5,058 nt of DNA from Acidimicrobiia bacterium (lineage in GTDB: Bacteria > Actinomycetota > Acidimicrobiia > IMCC26256), in NCBI GenBank assembly GCA_023262065.1, contig JALRDW010000208.1, positions 1 to 5,058 of the forward strand, in the 5' to 3' direction. Under the pieces are notes generated by a model. That model had not been told where the DNA came from and ran no database searches. It saw only the letters and a program-made list of their open reading frames with translations. The first letter of the stretch is position 1. Each line of letters begins with the position of its first letter. Positions 1 through 5,058 of the stretch are shown piece by piece. Both the position numbers and the translations under genes were made by a program.

Positions 1-12
1 CACATCCGCCAT
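1..12 (-). CDS. Start of an unidentified gene, cut by the left window edge
   Basis: On the minus strand an ATG (bases 12-10) opens a frame reading M-A-D-V before the window ends. The start is supported by a strong Shine-Dalgarno sequence: AGGAG at bases 22-18 lies five nucleotides upstream of the ATG, within GAGAGGAGC. It lies 93 bp downstream of the exported-protein gene on the same strand, and a possible -10 element sits in that gap, so it may be transcribed separately or as the third gene of the operon. Four residues do not allow any functional call. The claim is only that a coding start is here; the product is unknown. Confidence 0.5.
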
Positions 13-17
13 CTCAG

Positions 18-22
18 CTCCT
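18..22 (-). promoter_or_regulatory. Ribosome binding site for the left-edge gene
   Basis: The minus strand reads AGGAG, then five bases (CTGAG), then ATG. Match and spacing are near ideal for a bacterial Shine-Dalgarno sequence. This is notable because the plus-strand genes in this window have no such site. It is the main evidence that the ATG at bases 12-10 is a real start. Confidence 0.55.
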
Positions 23-38
23 CTCGTTGCAGGCCTCC

Positions 39-44
39 ATTATG
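39..44 (-). promoter_or_regulatory. Possible -10 box (CATAAT) before the left-edge gene
   Basis: The minus strand reads CATAAT at bases 44-39, five of six matches to TATAAT, and is the most AT-rich hexamer in the 93-bp gap. Transcription starting about seven bases downstream would give a leader of roughly 20 nt that contains the AGGAG site. I see no convincing -35 hexamer about 17 bases upstream, where the DNA is nearly all G and C. It is plausible but unproven. Confidence 0.3.
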
Positions 45-82
45 GGGAGGGGGTCGGACATCGCCGGCGGGCGCGGCCCACC

Positions 83-102
83 GTCGTCCCGATCGGACCG
101 AC
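83..102 (-). terminator. Weak hairpin just after the exported-protein stop
   Basis: Three bases past the stop codon, the minus strand can fold into a seven-base-pair stem with one bulged G (GTC and GTCC pairing with GGAC and GAC) around a five-base loop. No T-run follows, so it is not a canonical intrinsic terminator. It could be a weak terminator or mRNA 3'-end structure, or chance in GC-rich sequence. Confidence 0.2.
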
Positions 103-105
103 CGG

Positions 106-1269
106 TCAGCGGCCGCAGGCCGCTGCACCGCCGCGCTCGAAGGTCATGCGTCGGCAGTACACCGCCCGCGGCGCGTACTCCCCCATCACCGCCGCAGCGG
201 GTTGGCCGGGGGCGAGCCGCGCTGCGGCCTGCGCGAACTCGGGTGCGGGCAGCATCTCGCGCATCAGGATGAGGGAGGGCACGGCGGTCGAGCCCCACGG
301 CAACCAGGTCTCCCCGTCGCGAGCGCGGAGACCGGCCGGACGGTCGGCCCGGGTCGACACGACGATCGTGTACTCGCCGCGGCGCGTCGCGACCTGCGCA
401 TCGTGCCGACAGGCCGACGTCCGGTACGGCTTCGCGTACTCGTTCGTGCAGAACGACCAGTACCGCAGTTGATCGGAGGTGCGGATGCGGTCGCCCGCCC
501 TGGTGTCCGGGAACGTCGGGGCCCGGCCGCGGATGATGACCACTCGTCCCGGCCGGTGGTCGACGATCGTGGCGACGTAGGTGTTGTCGGGGTTCGGGTA
601 GAGCGTCGCACCGTCCCCGCGCGGCCGGATGAACACCGGGACCTCCGGGACCGGCGTGCCGGTGATCGAGGCCATCCGGGCGACGGTGGCCGCGACGTCG
701 GGGTTCGCCACCGGTCGGTCGCAGGTGGGGACCCTGGTCCGGCGGGCCGCCGCATCGATCAGCGTCGCCCGCGGGAGCGGCACGCCGCCGGCACGGTCGA
801 CGCCGAGATCCGGCAGGTACACGCGGTAGATGATCGAGCCCTCGGACCGACCGTTCGCACCGATCGGCGCGGTGACGATCGTGTCGTCGCCGTCCTCGAT
901 CGCACCGACCACGATGTGGGTCGAACGGTTGCGACCGTCGAGCCCGCGTGTGCGGTCCGACTGGTGGCCGACCACGGTGCCTGACGCGTCGTACACCACG
1001 AAGGACGAGTACCGGGCGGCCGGGCGCGTCCACCGGTACAGGATCGACTCGCCCGGCGCCAGCGAGTAGCGCTGGACCCAGTAGGTCGCCGCGGTGTCCG
1101 GGTACGCGACGTTCAGCGTCTCCCGATCGGCCCGGACCGGCCACGCGCACCGCGCGCCGGTCCCGAGCGGTGCGGCAGTCCGGGACCCATCCGCAGGCCC
1201 GGTGGGGGCCGAGACCGCGACGAGCGCGCCGGCCACGAGGACCGCCGCGGGTCGGGTCCACCCGCTCAC
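106..1269 (-). CDS. Secreted six-cysteine protein of unknown function
   Basis: The protein is 387 aa if it starts at the GTG at 1269-1267. That start overlaps the upstream gene's TGA stop (GTGA) and puts a signal peptide at the very N-terminus: an Arg at residue 6, a hydrophobic stretch over residues 8-20 (AAVLVAGALVAVS), then likely cleavage near residue 21 (VSA-PT). A longer frame from 1377 is open but would bury the signal peptide and run deep into the upstream gene. The mature part resembles, from memory, exported actinobacterial hypothetical proteins with a 'YPDTAATYWVQRYSLAPGE' and 'ARYSSFVVYD' core (residues 56-94); I cannot name a domain. Six cysteines (41, 183, 274, 287, 372, 385) would allow three disulfides outside the membrane. 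C41 does not sit in a lipobox, so a lipoprotein is unlikely. A beta-rich, cell-surface or extracellular protein is inferred; no catalytic motif is recognised. Expression is probably translationally coupled to the AIM24-family gene. Confidence 0.82.
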   Translation of the reverse strand: MSGWTRPAAVLVAGALVAVSAPTGPADGSRTAAPLGTGARCAWPVRADRETLNVAYPDTAATYWVQRYSLAPGESILYRWTRPAARYSSFVVYDASGTVVGHQSDRTRGLDGRNRSTHIVVGAIEDGDDTIVTAPIGANGRSEGSIIYRVYLPDLGVDRAGGVPLPRATLIDAAARRTRVPTCDRPVANPDVAATVARMASITGTPVPEVPVFIRPRGDGATLYPNPDNTYVATIVDHRPGRVVIIRGRAPTFPDTRAGDRIRTSDQLRYWSFCTNEYAKPYRTSACRHDAQVATRRGEYTIVVSTRADRPAGLRARDGETWLPWGSTAVPSLILMREMLPAPEFAQAAARLAPGQPAAAVMGEYAPRAVYCRRMTFERGGAAACGR

Positions 1270-1991
1270 GACGAGAAGAGCCCGCCGATCCCGCCGGCCG
1301 CGTTGCCCGAGGTCTGGGTGGGCAGGAACGGCGCGAGGAACCCGGCGAACGACTGGATGCTGCGGGTCTGGACCCACACCGATCCGGGGCCGGTGAGTTC
1401 GACCACGAGGCCCTCACCGCCGAGCAGCGTGGACTTCCAGTTGCCGAACTTGCGGACCTGGTACGTGAGCGTCGCGTCGAAGGCCACGATGTGACCGGTG
1501 TCGACGGTGAACATCTGCCCGGCGACGAGGTCGACCTTGCGGATCGCGCCGTACGAGGAGAGGAAGAGGTCGCCGCGGCCCGAGCAGTTGAGGAGGAACA
1601 GGCCCTCGCGCGAGAAGAAGGTCTTCGCACCGCCCCACTTCGTGTCGACCGAGACGCCGTTCCCGCTGAACAGGTAGGAGCCGGAGGTCACGAGCAGCGG
1701 GTTCGAACCGTCGAGCGGGTGGGCGATGATGTCGCCGGGCGAGGCCGGTGCGAACGAGATCTGGGCGGCCGCCGTGGCGGTGAAGGTGTTCATGAAGAAC
1801 GACTCCCCGCCGAGCGCGGCGCGCTTGAGCCCACCGAGGACGCCGCCACCCGCCGCACCCGAGGTGGTCGCCACCTCGATGCCCGGACTCATCGACACCA
1901 TCGCGCCGCCCTCGGCGATCACGACGTCGCCCGGGTCGAGGTTGCAGGTCGCCATCGCGAACGCAGGGCCGTAGTCGATCGAGTGGTTCAT
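1266..1991 (-). CDS. AIM24 / TIGR00266 family protein
   Basis: The protein is 241 aa, close to the usual size of bacterial AIM24-family (formerly DUF124) proteins. Family features are visible in order: an early E-G-G-A-M-V stretch (residues 27-32), a Gly/Ala hinge (44-55), G-G-E-S-F-F-M-N-T-F (61-70), P-G-D-I-I (85-89), D-T-G-H-I-V-A-F-D (164-172), and G-G-E-G-L-V-V-E-L-T-G-P-G-S-V-W-V-Q-T-R-S (191-211), ending in a Gly/Phe-rich tail. It has no signal peptide or membrane segment, so it is probably cytoplasmic. The fold is known as a beta-sandwich trimer; the bacterial function is unsettled. Its fungal relative Aim24 is a mitochondrial inner-membrane protein needed for normal cristae organisation. 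The ATG at 1991 was chosen over an open frame extending to 2276 because GAGGAG lies just upstream and the homologous region begins there; the extension would also overlap the divergent methyltransferase gene. It is the first gene of an operon with the exported protein. Confidence 0.9.
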   Translation of the reverse strand: MNHSIDYGPAFAMATCNLDPGDVVIAEGGAMVSMSPGIEVATTSGAAGGGVLGGLKRAALGGESFFMNTFTATAAAQISFAPASPGDIIAHPLDGSNPLLVTSGSYLFSGNGVSVDTKWGGAKTFFSREGLFLLNCSGRGDLFLSSYGAIRKVDLVAGQMFTVDTGHIVAFDATLTYQVRKFGNWKSTLLGGEGLVVELTGPGSVWVQTRSIQSFAGFLAPFLPTQTSGNAAGGIGGLFSS

Positions 1992-1997
1992 CGGGGT

Positions 1998-2003
1998 CTC
2001 CTC
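1998..2003 (-). promoter_or_regulatory. Ribosome binding site GAGGAG for the AIM24-family gene
   Basis: The minus strand reads GAGGAG, then six bases (ACCCCG), then ATG. This good match and spacing fixes the start at 1991 and argues against the longer open frame upstream. Confidence 0.7.
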
Positions 2004-2026
2004 GGGCGCGGGTGCTCGGACCCGCC

Positions 2027-2032
2027 AACCTA
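2027..2032 (-). promoter_or_regulatory. Possible -10 box (TAGGTT) of the AIM24 operon
   Basis: The minus strand reads TAGGTT at 2032-2027, fitting the actinobacterial TANNNT pattern. It overlaps a CCTAGG palindrome at 2029-2034. A transcript starting about seven bases downstream would have a leader of roughly 28 nt containing the GAGGAG site. No clear -35 element is visible. The palindrome could equally be a small protein-binding site or chance. Confidence 0.35.
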
Positions 2033-2073
2033 GGCCCCGACCGTGGGTCCGGCACGCGCGCCGGGCGAGCGAC

Positions 2074-2079
2074 CAACAT
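2074..2079 (+). promoter_or_regulatory. Weak -10-like hexamer (CAACAT) before the methyltransferase
   Basis: CAACAT ends six bases before the GTG at 2086, the spacing expected for a leaderless transcript, and there is no purine-rich Shine-Dalgarno sequence. Only three of six bases match TATAAT, so support rests mainly on position and on the similar arrangement before the next gene. Confidence 0.2.
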
Positions 2080-2085
2080 GGCCCG

Positions 2086-3276
2086 GTGAGCATCCGACGC
2101 GGGTCCAGCCGATCGCACCGCGCCCTGCGCCCGGCACGCGGGGACGAATGGGACGTCACCCCCACCGCCTTCGGACGGGCCGGTGACGCGACCGCCCGCA
2201 TCCCGGGCGGTCGCGTCTCGATCCCGGGGGCGATCCCGGGCGAGGTCGTCCGGGTCCGGGCGATGGCCCAGCGCAAGGGGGTGGTGCACGCGCAGGTCCT
2301 CGAGATCCTCGACCCATCACCGGATCGGGTGACCCCTCCGTGCGCCGAGGTGGCCCGCGGGTGCGGGGCCTGTCAGTGGCAGCACCTCGCGCTCGACGCA
2401 CAGCGGGCCGAGAAGCGGATCCGCATCGCCCATGCGCTCGGTGTGGAGGACTCCGACCTCGACGACACGGTCACCCTCGCTGCGACCGCGTTCCGGACCA
2501 CACTCGATGCGGCGGTGGATCGGGGTCGGGCTGGCCTGCGCCGGTACCGGTCCCACCGCACCGTGCCGATCGAGGGCTGCCTCGTGGCACACCCGCTGCT
2601 CGCGGAACTCATCACCGACGCCGACTACGGGGAGGCCACCGAGGTGCTGCTGCGGTGCGGCGCGCGCACCGGGGAGCGGATGGCGGCGCCGCTGCCGGCC
2701 GGTGCGTCGATCCGCGTGCCCGACGACGTGGTGCGGGACCGCATCCACGAGGAGGCCGCGGGACGGACCTGGAGGATCTCCGCCGACTCGTTCGCCCAGG
2801 CGAGCCCGGAGGCGATGGACGCCCTCGTCGACGCGGTGCTGCGGGCCGGCGGCGAGGTGCCGATCCGGCGCGCGCTCGACCTCTACAGCGGCGTCGGCCT
2901 GTTCGCGGGCGCGCTCGCCGATCGCGGGTGGTCGGTCACGGCGGTGGAGGGCGCGCCGAGCGCGGCGGCCGACGCCCGCCACAACCTGCGCGACCTCGAG
3001 GTCGCGGTGGTTGAGGACGACGTGACCGCGTGGCGGGCCGAGCCGGCCGAACTCGTCGTCGCGGATCCGAGCCGAGCCGGACTCGGACCGGACGGCGCTG
3101 CGGTCGTCGATGCGACCGGCGCGACCCGCGTCGTGCTCGTCTCCTGCGACGCCCACGCGCTCGCCCGCGACACCGCGCACCTGCGCGGCCTCGGCTTCGA
3201 GGTCACGCGTGCGACACCCCTCGATCCGTTCCCACACACCCCGCACGTCGAGGTCGTGAGCGTGCTCGATCGCTGA
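2086..3276 (+). CDS. TRAM-domain Fe-S RNA (uracil-5-)-methyltransferase, TrmA/RlmC/RlmD family
   Basis: This 396-aa enzyme is predicted to move a methyl group from S-adenosylmethionine to C5 of a uridine in rRNA or tRNA. Residues about 21-76 form an N-terminal TRAM RNA-binding domain. Cysteines 86, 93, 96 (C-x6-C-x2-C, in R-G-C-G-A-C-Q-W) and 165 match the four ligands of the RlmD-type [4Fe-4S] cluster. The Rossmann methyltransferase domain covers about 232-396: SAM motif D-L-Y-S-G-V-G-L-F-A-G (265-275), acidic E288, D-P-S-R-A-G (327-332, usually D-P-P-R-x-G), the nucleophile C354 in V-S-C-D, and the general base E389 in H-T-P-H-V-E-V-V (384-391). All key residues are present, so it should be active. 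The GTG at 2086 is the only recognised start codon that keeps the TRAM domain; the next ATG is at residue 60, inside it. Which RNA position is modified cannot be told from sequence: high-GC actinobacteria often carry one such enzyme, and E. coli gene names do not transfer safely. It starts divergently from the AIM24 operon, 94 bp away. Confidence 0.93.
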   Translation: MSIRRGSSRSHRALRPARGDEWDVTPTAFGRAGDATARIPGGRVSIPGAIPGEVVRVRAMAQRKGVVHAQVLEILDPSPDRVTPPCAEVARGCGACQWQHLALDAQRAEKRIRIAHALGVEDSDLDDTVTLAATAFRTTLDAAVDRGRAGLRRYRSHRTVPIEGCLVAHPLLAELITDADYGEATEVLLRCGARTGERMAAPLPAGASIRVPDDVVRDRIHEEAAGRTWRISADSFAQASPEAMDALVDAVLRAGGEVPIRRALDLYSGVGLFAGALADRGWSVTAVEGAPSAAADARHNLRDLEVAVVEDDVTAWRAEPAELVVADPSRAGLGPDGAAVVDATGATRVVLVSCDAHALARDTAHLRGLGFEVTRATPLDPFPHTPHVEVVSVLDR

Positions 3277-3280
3277 GCAC

Positions 3281-3286
3281 TAGCGT
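3281..3286 (+). promoter_or_regulatory. Probable -10 box (TAGCGT) for a leaderless sulfatase transcript
   Basis: TAGCGT fits the actinobacterial TANNNT -10 pattern and lies seven bases before the GTG at 3294, where a leaderless transcript would begin. The 17-bp gap to the preceding stop has no Shine-Dalgarno sequence. The -35 region would fall inside the end of the methyltransferase gene and shows only a weak match (GTGAGC at 3257-3262 or nearby). Read-through from the methyltransferase gene is also possible. Confidence 0.45.
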
Positions 3287-3293
3287 CGGCCGC

Positions 3294-4886
3294 GTGAGCG
3301 AGACGGCCCGCACCCCGACGAACGTCTGCGTGGTGCTGTTGGACTCGCTCAACCGCCACGACCTCGGTTGCTACGGCGGGTCCGCGTTCGACACGCCGAA
3401 CCTCGACCGCTTCGCACGCGACCACGCCATCCGCTTCGACCGGCACGTGACCGGATCGTTGCCGTGCATCCCGGCCCGCCACGACCTCCTCGTCGGATCG
3501 CTCGACTTCCTCTGGCGACCGTGGGGGTCGATCGAGGCGTGGGAGCAGCCGATCACGCGGGCGCTCCGGCGGGCCGGCGTCACCTCCTGCCTCGTGACCG
3601 ACCATCCGCACCTGTTCGAGACGGGTGGCGAGAACTACCACACCGACTTCGGCGGTTGGTCCTACGTGCGTGGGCACGAGGGCGACCCCTGGCGCACGCA
3701 CCCGGACCCCTCCTGGATCGGTGCCCCGGCGATGCCGGCGAACCGACAGGGCTGGCACATCGCCCGGCGGACCGGCATCCCCACGGCGACCGTCGGGGCC
3801 GACCTGTCGCGCACGTTCTTCCGCGAGGAGGCCGACTACCCGGGTCCGCGCACGATGCGTGAGGCCCGGCGGTTCCTCGTCGAGGCCACGCCCCACCACG
3901 ATCGCTGGTTCCTCCTCGTCGACGAGTTCGACCCGCACGAACCCTTCGACACCCCGGAGCCGTGGGCGAGCCGCTACCAGGACGGTCCGTGGGACGACCC
4001 GTGGATGATCTGGCCGCCCTACCTCGACGGGGGCGTCAGCGCCGGCGAACTCACCGGGCGCGAGGCCCGACACCTGCGTGCGAACTACGGCGCGAAGCTG
4101 TCGATGATCGACCATTGGTTCGGGCTGGTGCTGGACGCCTTCGACGAGCGCGGCCTCTGGGAGGACACCGCACTCATCGTCTGCACCGACCACGGGCACT
4201 ACCTCGGCGACGTGCGCAACGGCCGGGACCTCTGGGGCAAACCCGGGGTGCCCCAGTTCGAGCCGCTCGGCCACATGCCGCTGCTCATCCACTGGCCCGG
4301 GCGCGCCGGCGGAGCGACCTGCGACGCCCTGACGACGAGCGTGGACCTGTCCGCGACCATCGCCGAGGTGTTCGACGTGACCGTGGAGCACCGCACCCAC
4401 GGGACCTCCCTCCAGCCGCTCCTGGCCGGCACCGCCACGAAGGTGCGCGACTGGGCGCTCGGTGGGGTGTGGGGCAACTGGGTGCAGGTCACCGACGGCA
4501 CCCGCAAGTACGCCCGTGCCCCCGTCGGCACGAACGCGCCCCTCTCGATGTGGTCGAACCGGTGGTCGACGATGCCGGTGCACTGGACCGAGTTCGACAC
4601 GCTGCCGGCGCCGGACCGGCGGGCCTGGCTCGACACGATGCCCGGATCCGAGGTCCCGGTGCTCCGGCAGCCGTTCGAACCCGGCGATCGGCGACCCCTG
4701 TGGGCCGCGGGCGAGCACATCGTCGGTCGACACCACCTGTACGACCTCGCCGAGGACCCCGACGAGCAGCGCAACCTCGTCGGTTCGCCGCTCGAGGCCG
4801 AGTTGGTCGAACTGCTGCGCCATGCGCTGCACGCGGTCGAGGCGCCGCAGGAGCAGTACGTGCGGCTCGGTCTCGGACCGGACTAG
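3294..4886 (+). CDS. Formylglycine-type sulfatase or phosphonate/phosphodiester hydrolase (alkaline phosphatase superfamily)
   Basis: This 530-aa protein belongs to the type I sulfatase family. N-V-C-V-V-L-L-D-S-L-N-R-H-D-L-G-C-Y-G (residues 10-28) is the first strand with metal ligand D17. C58-I-P-A-R62 is the C-x-P-x-R signature in which Cys is oxidised to formylglycine, the catalytic nucleophile. H214 in E-F-D-P-H-E-P (211-217), D299-H300 in C-T-D-H-G (297-301) and K317 in L-W-G-K-P-G (313-318) complete the likely active site. C-terminal motifs L-Y-D-L-A-E-D-P-D-E-Q-R-N-L (482-495) are typical. The metal set (one Asp, not the usual D-D; D-H, not D-N) resembles phosphonate monoester hydrolases more than arylsulfatases, so the substrate could be a sulfate ester or a phosphonate or phosphate diester. 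There is no signal peptide, so it is probably cytoplasmic. The maturation enzyme (formylglycine-generating enzyme or anSME) is not in the window. The GTG at 3294 was chosen because homology begins a few residues later; the frame stays open upstream only as a shadow inside the methyltransferase gene. Confidence 0.9.
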   Translation: MSETARTPTNVCVVLLDSLNRHDLGCYGGSAFDTPNLDRFARDHAIRFDRHVTGSLPCIPARHDLLVGSLDFLWRPWGSIEAWEQPITRALRRAGVTSCLVTDHPHLFETGGENYHTDFGGWSYVRGHEGDPWRTHPDPSWIGAPAMPANRQGWHIARRTGIPTATVGADLSRTFFREEADYPGPRTMREARRFLVEATPHHDRWFLLVDEFDPHEPFDTPEPWASRYQDGPWDDPWMIWPPYLDGGVSAGELTGREARHLRANYGAKLSMIDHWFGLVLDAFDERGLWEDTALIVCTDHGHYLGDVRNGRDLWGKPGVPQFEPLGHMPLLIHWPGRAGGATCDALTTSVDLSATIAEVFDVTVEHRTHGTSLQPLLAGTATKVRDWALGGVWGNWVQVTDGTRKYARAPVGTNAPLSMWSNRWSTMPVHWTEFDTLPAPDRRAWLDTMPGSEVPVLRQPFEPGDRRPLWAAGEHIVGRHHLYDLAEDPDEQRNLVGSPLEAELVELLRHALHAVEAPQEQYVRLGLGPD

Positions 4887-5043
4887 GCGGGGGCGTTCCG
4901 CAGCACGGGGGCGACCTCGGCCATGAGGCGGCGGTTCGCCGCGATGAGTTCGCCCGGGTCGGCGTCCCGCGACCCGCCGATCACCACGAGGCGGTCGAGG
5001 CCGAGATCCACGAGGTAGCGCAGGCGGCGAGCCACCTCCGCGC
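4883..5043 (-). CDS. C-terminal end of a probable LLM-class (luciferase-like) oxidoreductase, partial
   Basis: Read on the minus strand, the last 52 codons before a TAG stop (4885-4883) give a protein tail with R-L-R-Y-L-V-D-L-G-L-D-R-L-V-V-I-G-G-S-R-D-A (residues 6-27 of the fragment), then an alpha-helical end. This pattern, a helix, 'GLDRLVVIG', then a final helix, is typical of the C-terminus of luciferase-like flavin or F420-dependent oxidoreductases, which are abundant in actinobacteria; the match is from memory and only the tail is available. The gene points toward the sulfatase, and the two stops share CTAG at 4883-4886. Upstream codons beyond 5043 are read from adapter sequence and must not be counted as protein. 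Confidence 0.6.
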
Positions 5044-5058
5044 AGATCGGAAGAGCAC
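5044..5058 (+). other. Illumina TruSeq adapter remnant (assembly artefact)
   Basis: The final 15 bases, AGATCGGAAGAGCAC, are identical to the first 15 bases of the Illumina TruSeq read-1 adapter. A chance exact match at the very end of a contig is very unlikely. These bases should be trimmed; they are not part of the organism's genome and they corrupt the reading frame of the partial minus-strand gene. Confidence 0.95.

Noticed and set aside
14..40. Tiny minus-strand frame M-E-A-C-N-E-R-S just before the left-edge gene, a possible leader peptide
   Set aside because: The likely -10 box would place the transcript start inside or after its ATG, it has no ribosome binding site of its own, and no attenuator-like structure follows.
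1270..1377. N-terminal extension of the exported protein to an ATG at 1377
   Set aside because: It would place 36 Arg/Pro-rich residues before the signal peptide and overlap the AIM24 gene by over 100 bases; the GTG at 1269 gives a normal signal peptide and a coupled start.
14..1630. Long minus-strand open frame of 538 codons overlapping the exported-protein and AIM24 genes
   Set aside because: Its translation is Arg/Pro/Ser-rich low-complexity sequence typical of the wrong frame in GC-rich DNA, with no motif. The other frames carry recognisable, well-bounded proteins.
948..2033. Plus-strand open frame of 361 codons antisense to the AIM24 operon
   Set aside because: The composition is Arg/Gly/Glu-rich with no family motif, and it lies wholly opposite two supported genes.
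2200..2241. Three close copies of an ATCCCGGG motif near the start of the methyltransferase gene
   Set aside because: They encode Ile-Pro-Gly turns within the TRAM domain and are explained by the protein sequence and codon bias; spacing is irregular.
2883..4832. Minus-strand open frame of 649 codons opposite the methyltransferase and sulfatase genes
   Set aside because: It has no domain-like pattern and is rich in Arg, Val, Gly and Pro. It is antisense to two genes with intact catalytic motifs, so it is a shadow of their codon structure.
1..5058. A defence island, mobile element, CRISPR array or other novel multi-gene system
   Set aside because: No transposase, integrase, repeat array, toxin-antitoxin pair or nuclease-type gene is visible, and the gene families present are ordinary chromosomal ones in separate units.

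Overview
The window is GC-rich (about 70% by eye), with G/C-ending codons, GTG starts, start sites lacking Shine-Dalgarno sequences, and the tail of what looks like a luciferase-like flavin/F420-type oxidoreductase. Together these suggest an uncultured actinobacterium, perhaps of the Acidimicrobiia; this is inferred from style and gene families, not from a marker gene. The last 15 bases match the start of the Illumina TruSeq adapter, so the right edge is the end of a short-read (probably metagenomic) contig and not native DNA.

Layout, left to right. (1) Bases 1-12 hold the first four codons of a minus-strand gene that runs off the left edge, with a strong ribosome binding site and a possible -10 box. 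(2) Bases 106-1991 hold a minus-strand two-gene operon: an AIM24/TIGR00266-family protein followed by a secreted six-cysteine protein. The second gene's GTG start overlaps the first gene's TGA stop (GTGA). (3) A 94-bp divergent intergenic region (1992-2085) separates this operon from a plus-strand pair. (4) Bases 2086-3276 encode a TRAM-domain, iron-sulfur RNA uracil-5 methyltransferase of the TrmA/RlmC/RlmD family. (5) After a 17-bp gap, bases 3294-4886 encode a formylglycine-type sulfatase or phosphonate/phosphodiester hydrolase of the alkaline phosphatase superfamily; its start looks leaderless. (6) A minus-strand gene, probably an LLM-class oxidoreductase, converges on it. The two stop codons share a palindromic CTAG, and only the last 52 codons of this gene are present before the adapter.

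The genes do not form one obvious pathway. The RNA methyltransferase is housekeeping, the sulfatase is a hydrolytic enzyme of unknown substrate, and the AIM24/exported-protein pair is the only clearly coupled unit. I see no mobile element, CRISPR array, tRNA or rRNA, and no convincing undescribed system. The points most worth a second look are the adapter artefact, the AIM24-exported protein coupling, and the sulfatase's metal site, which resembles that of phosphonate monoester hydrolases.
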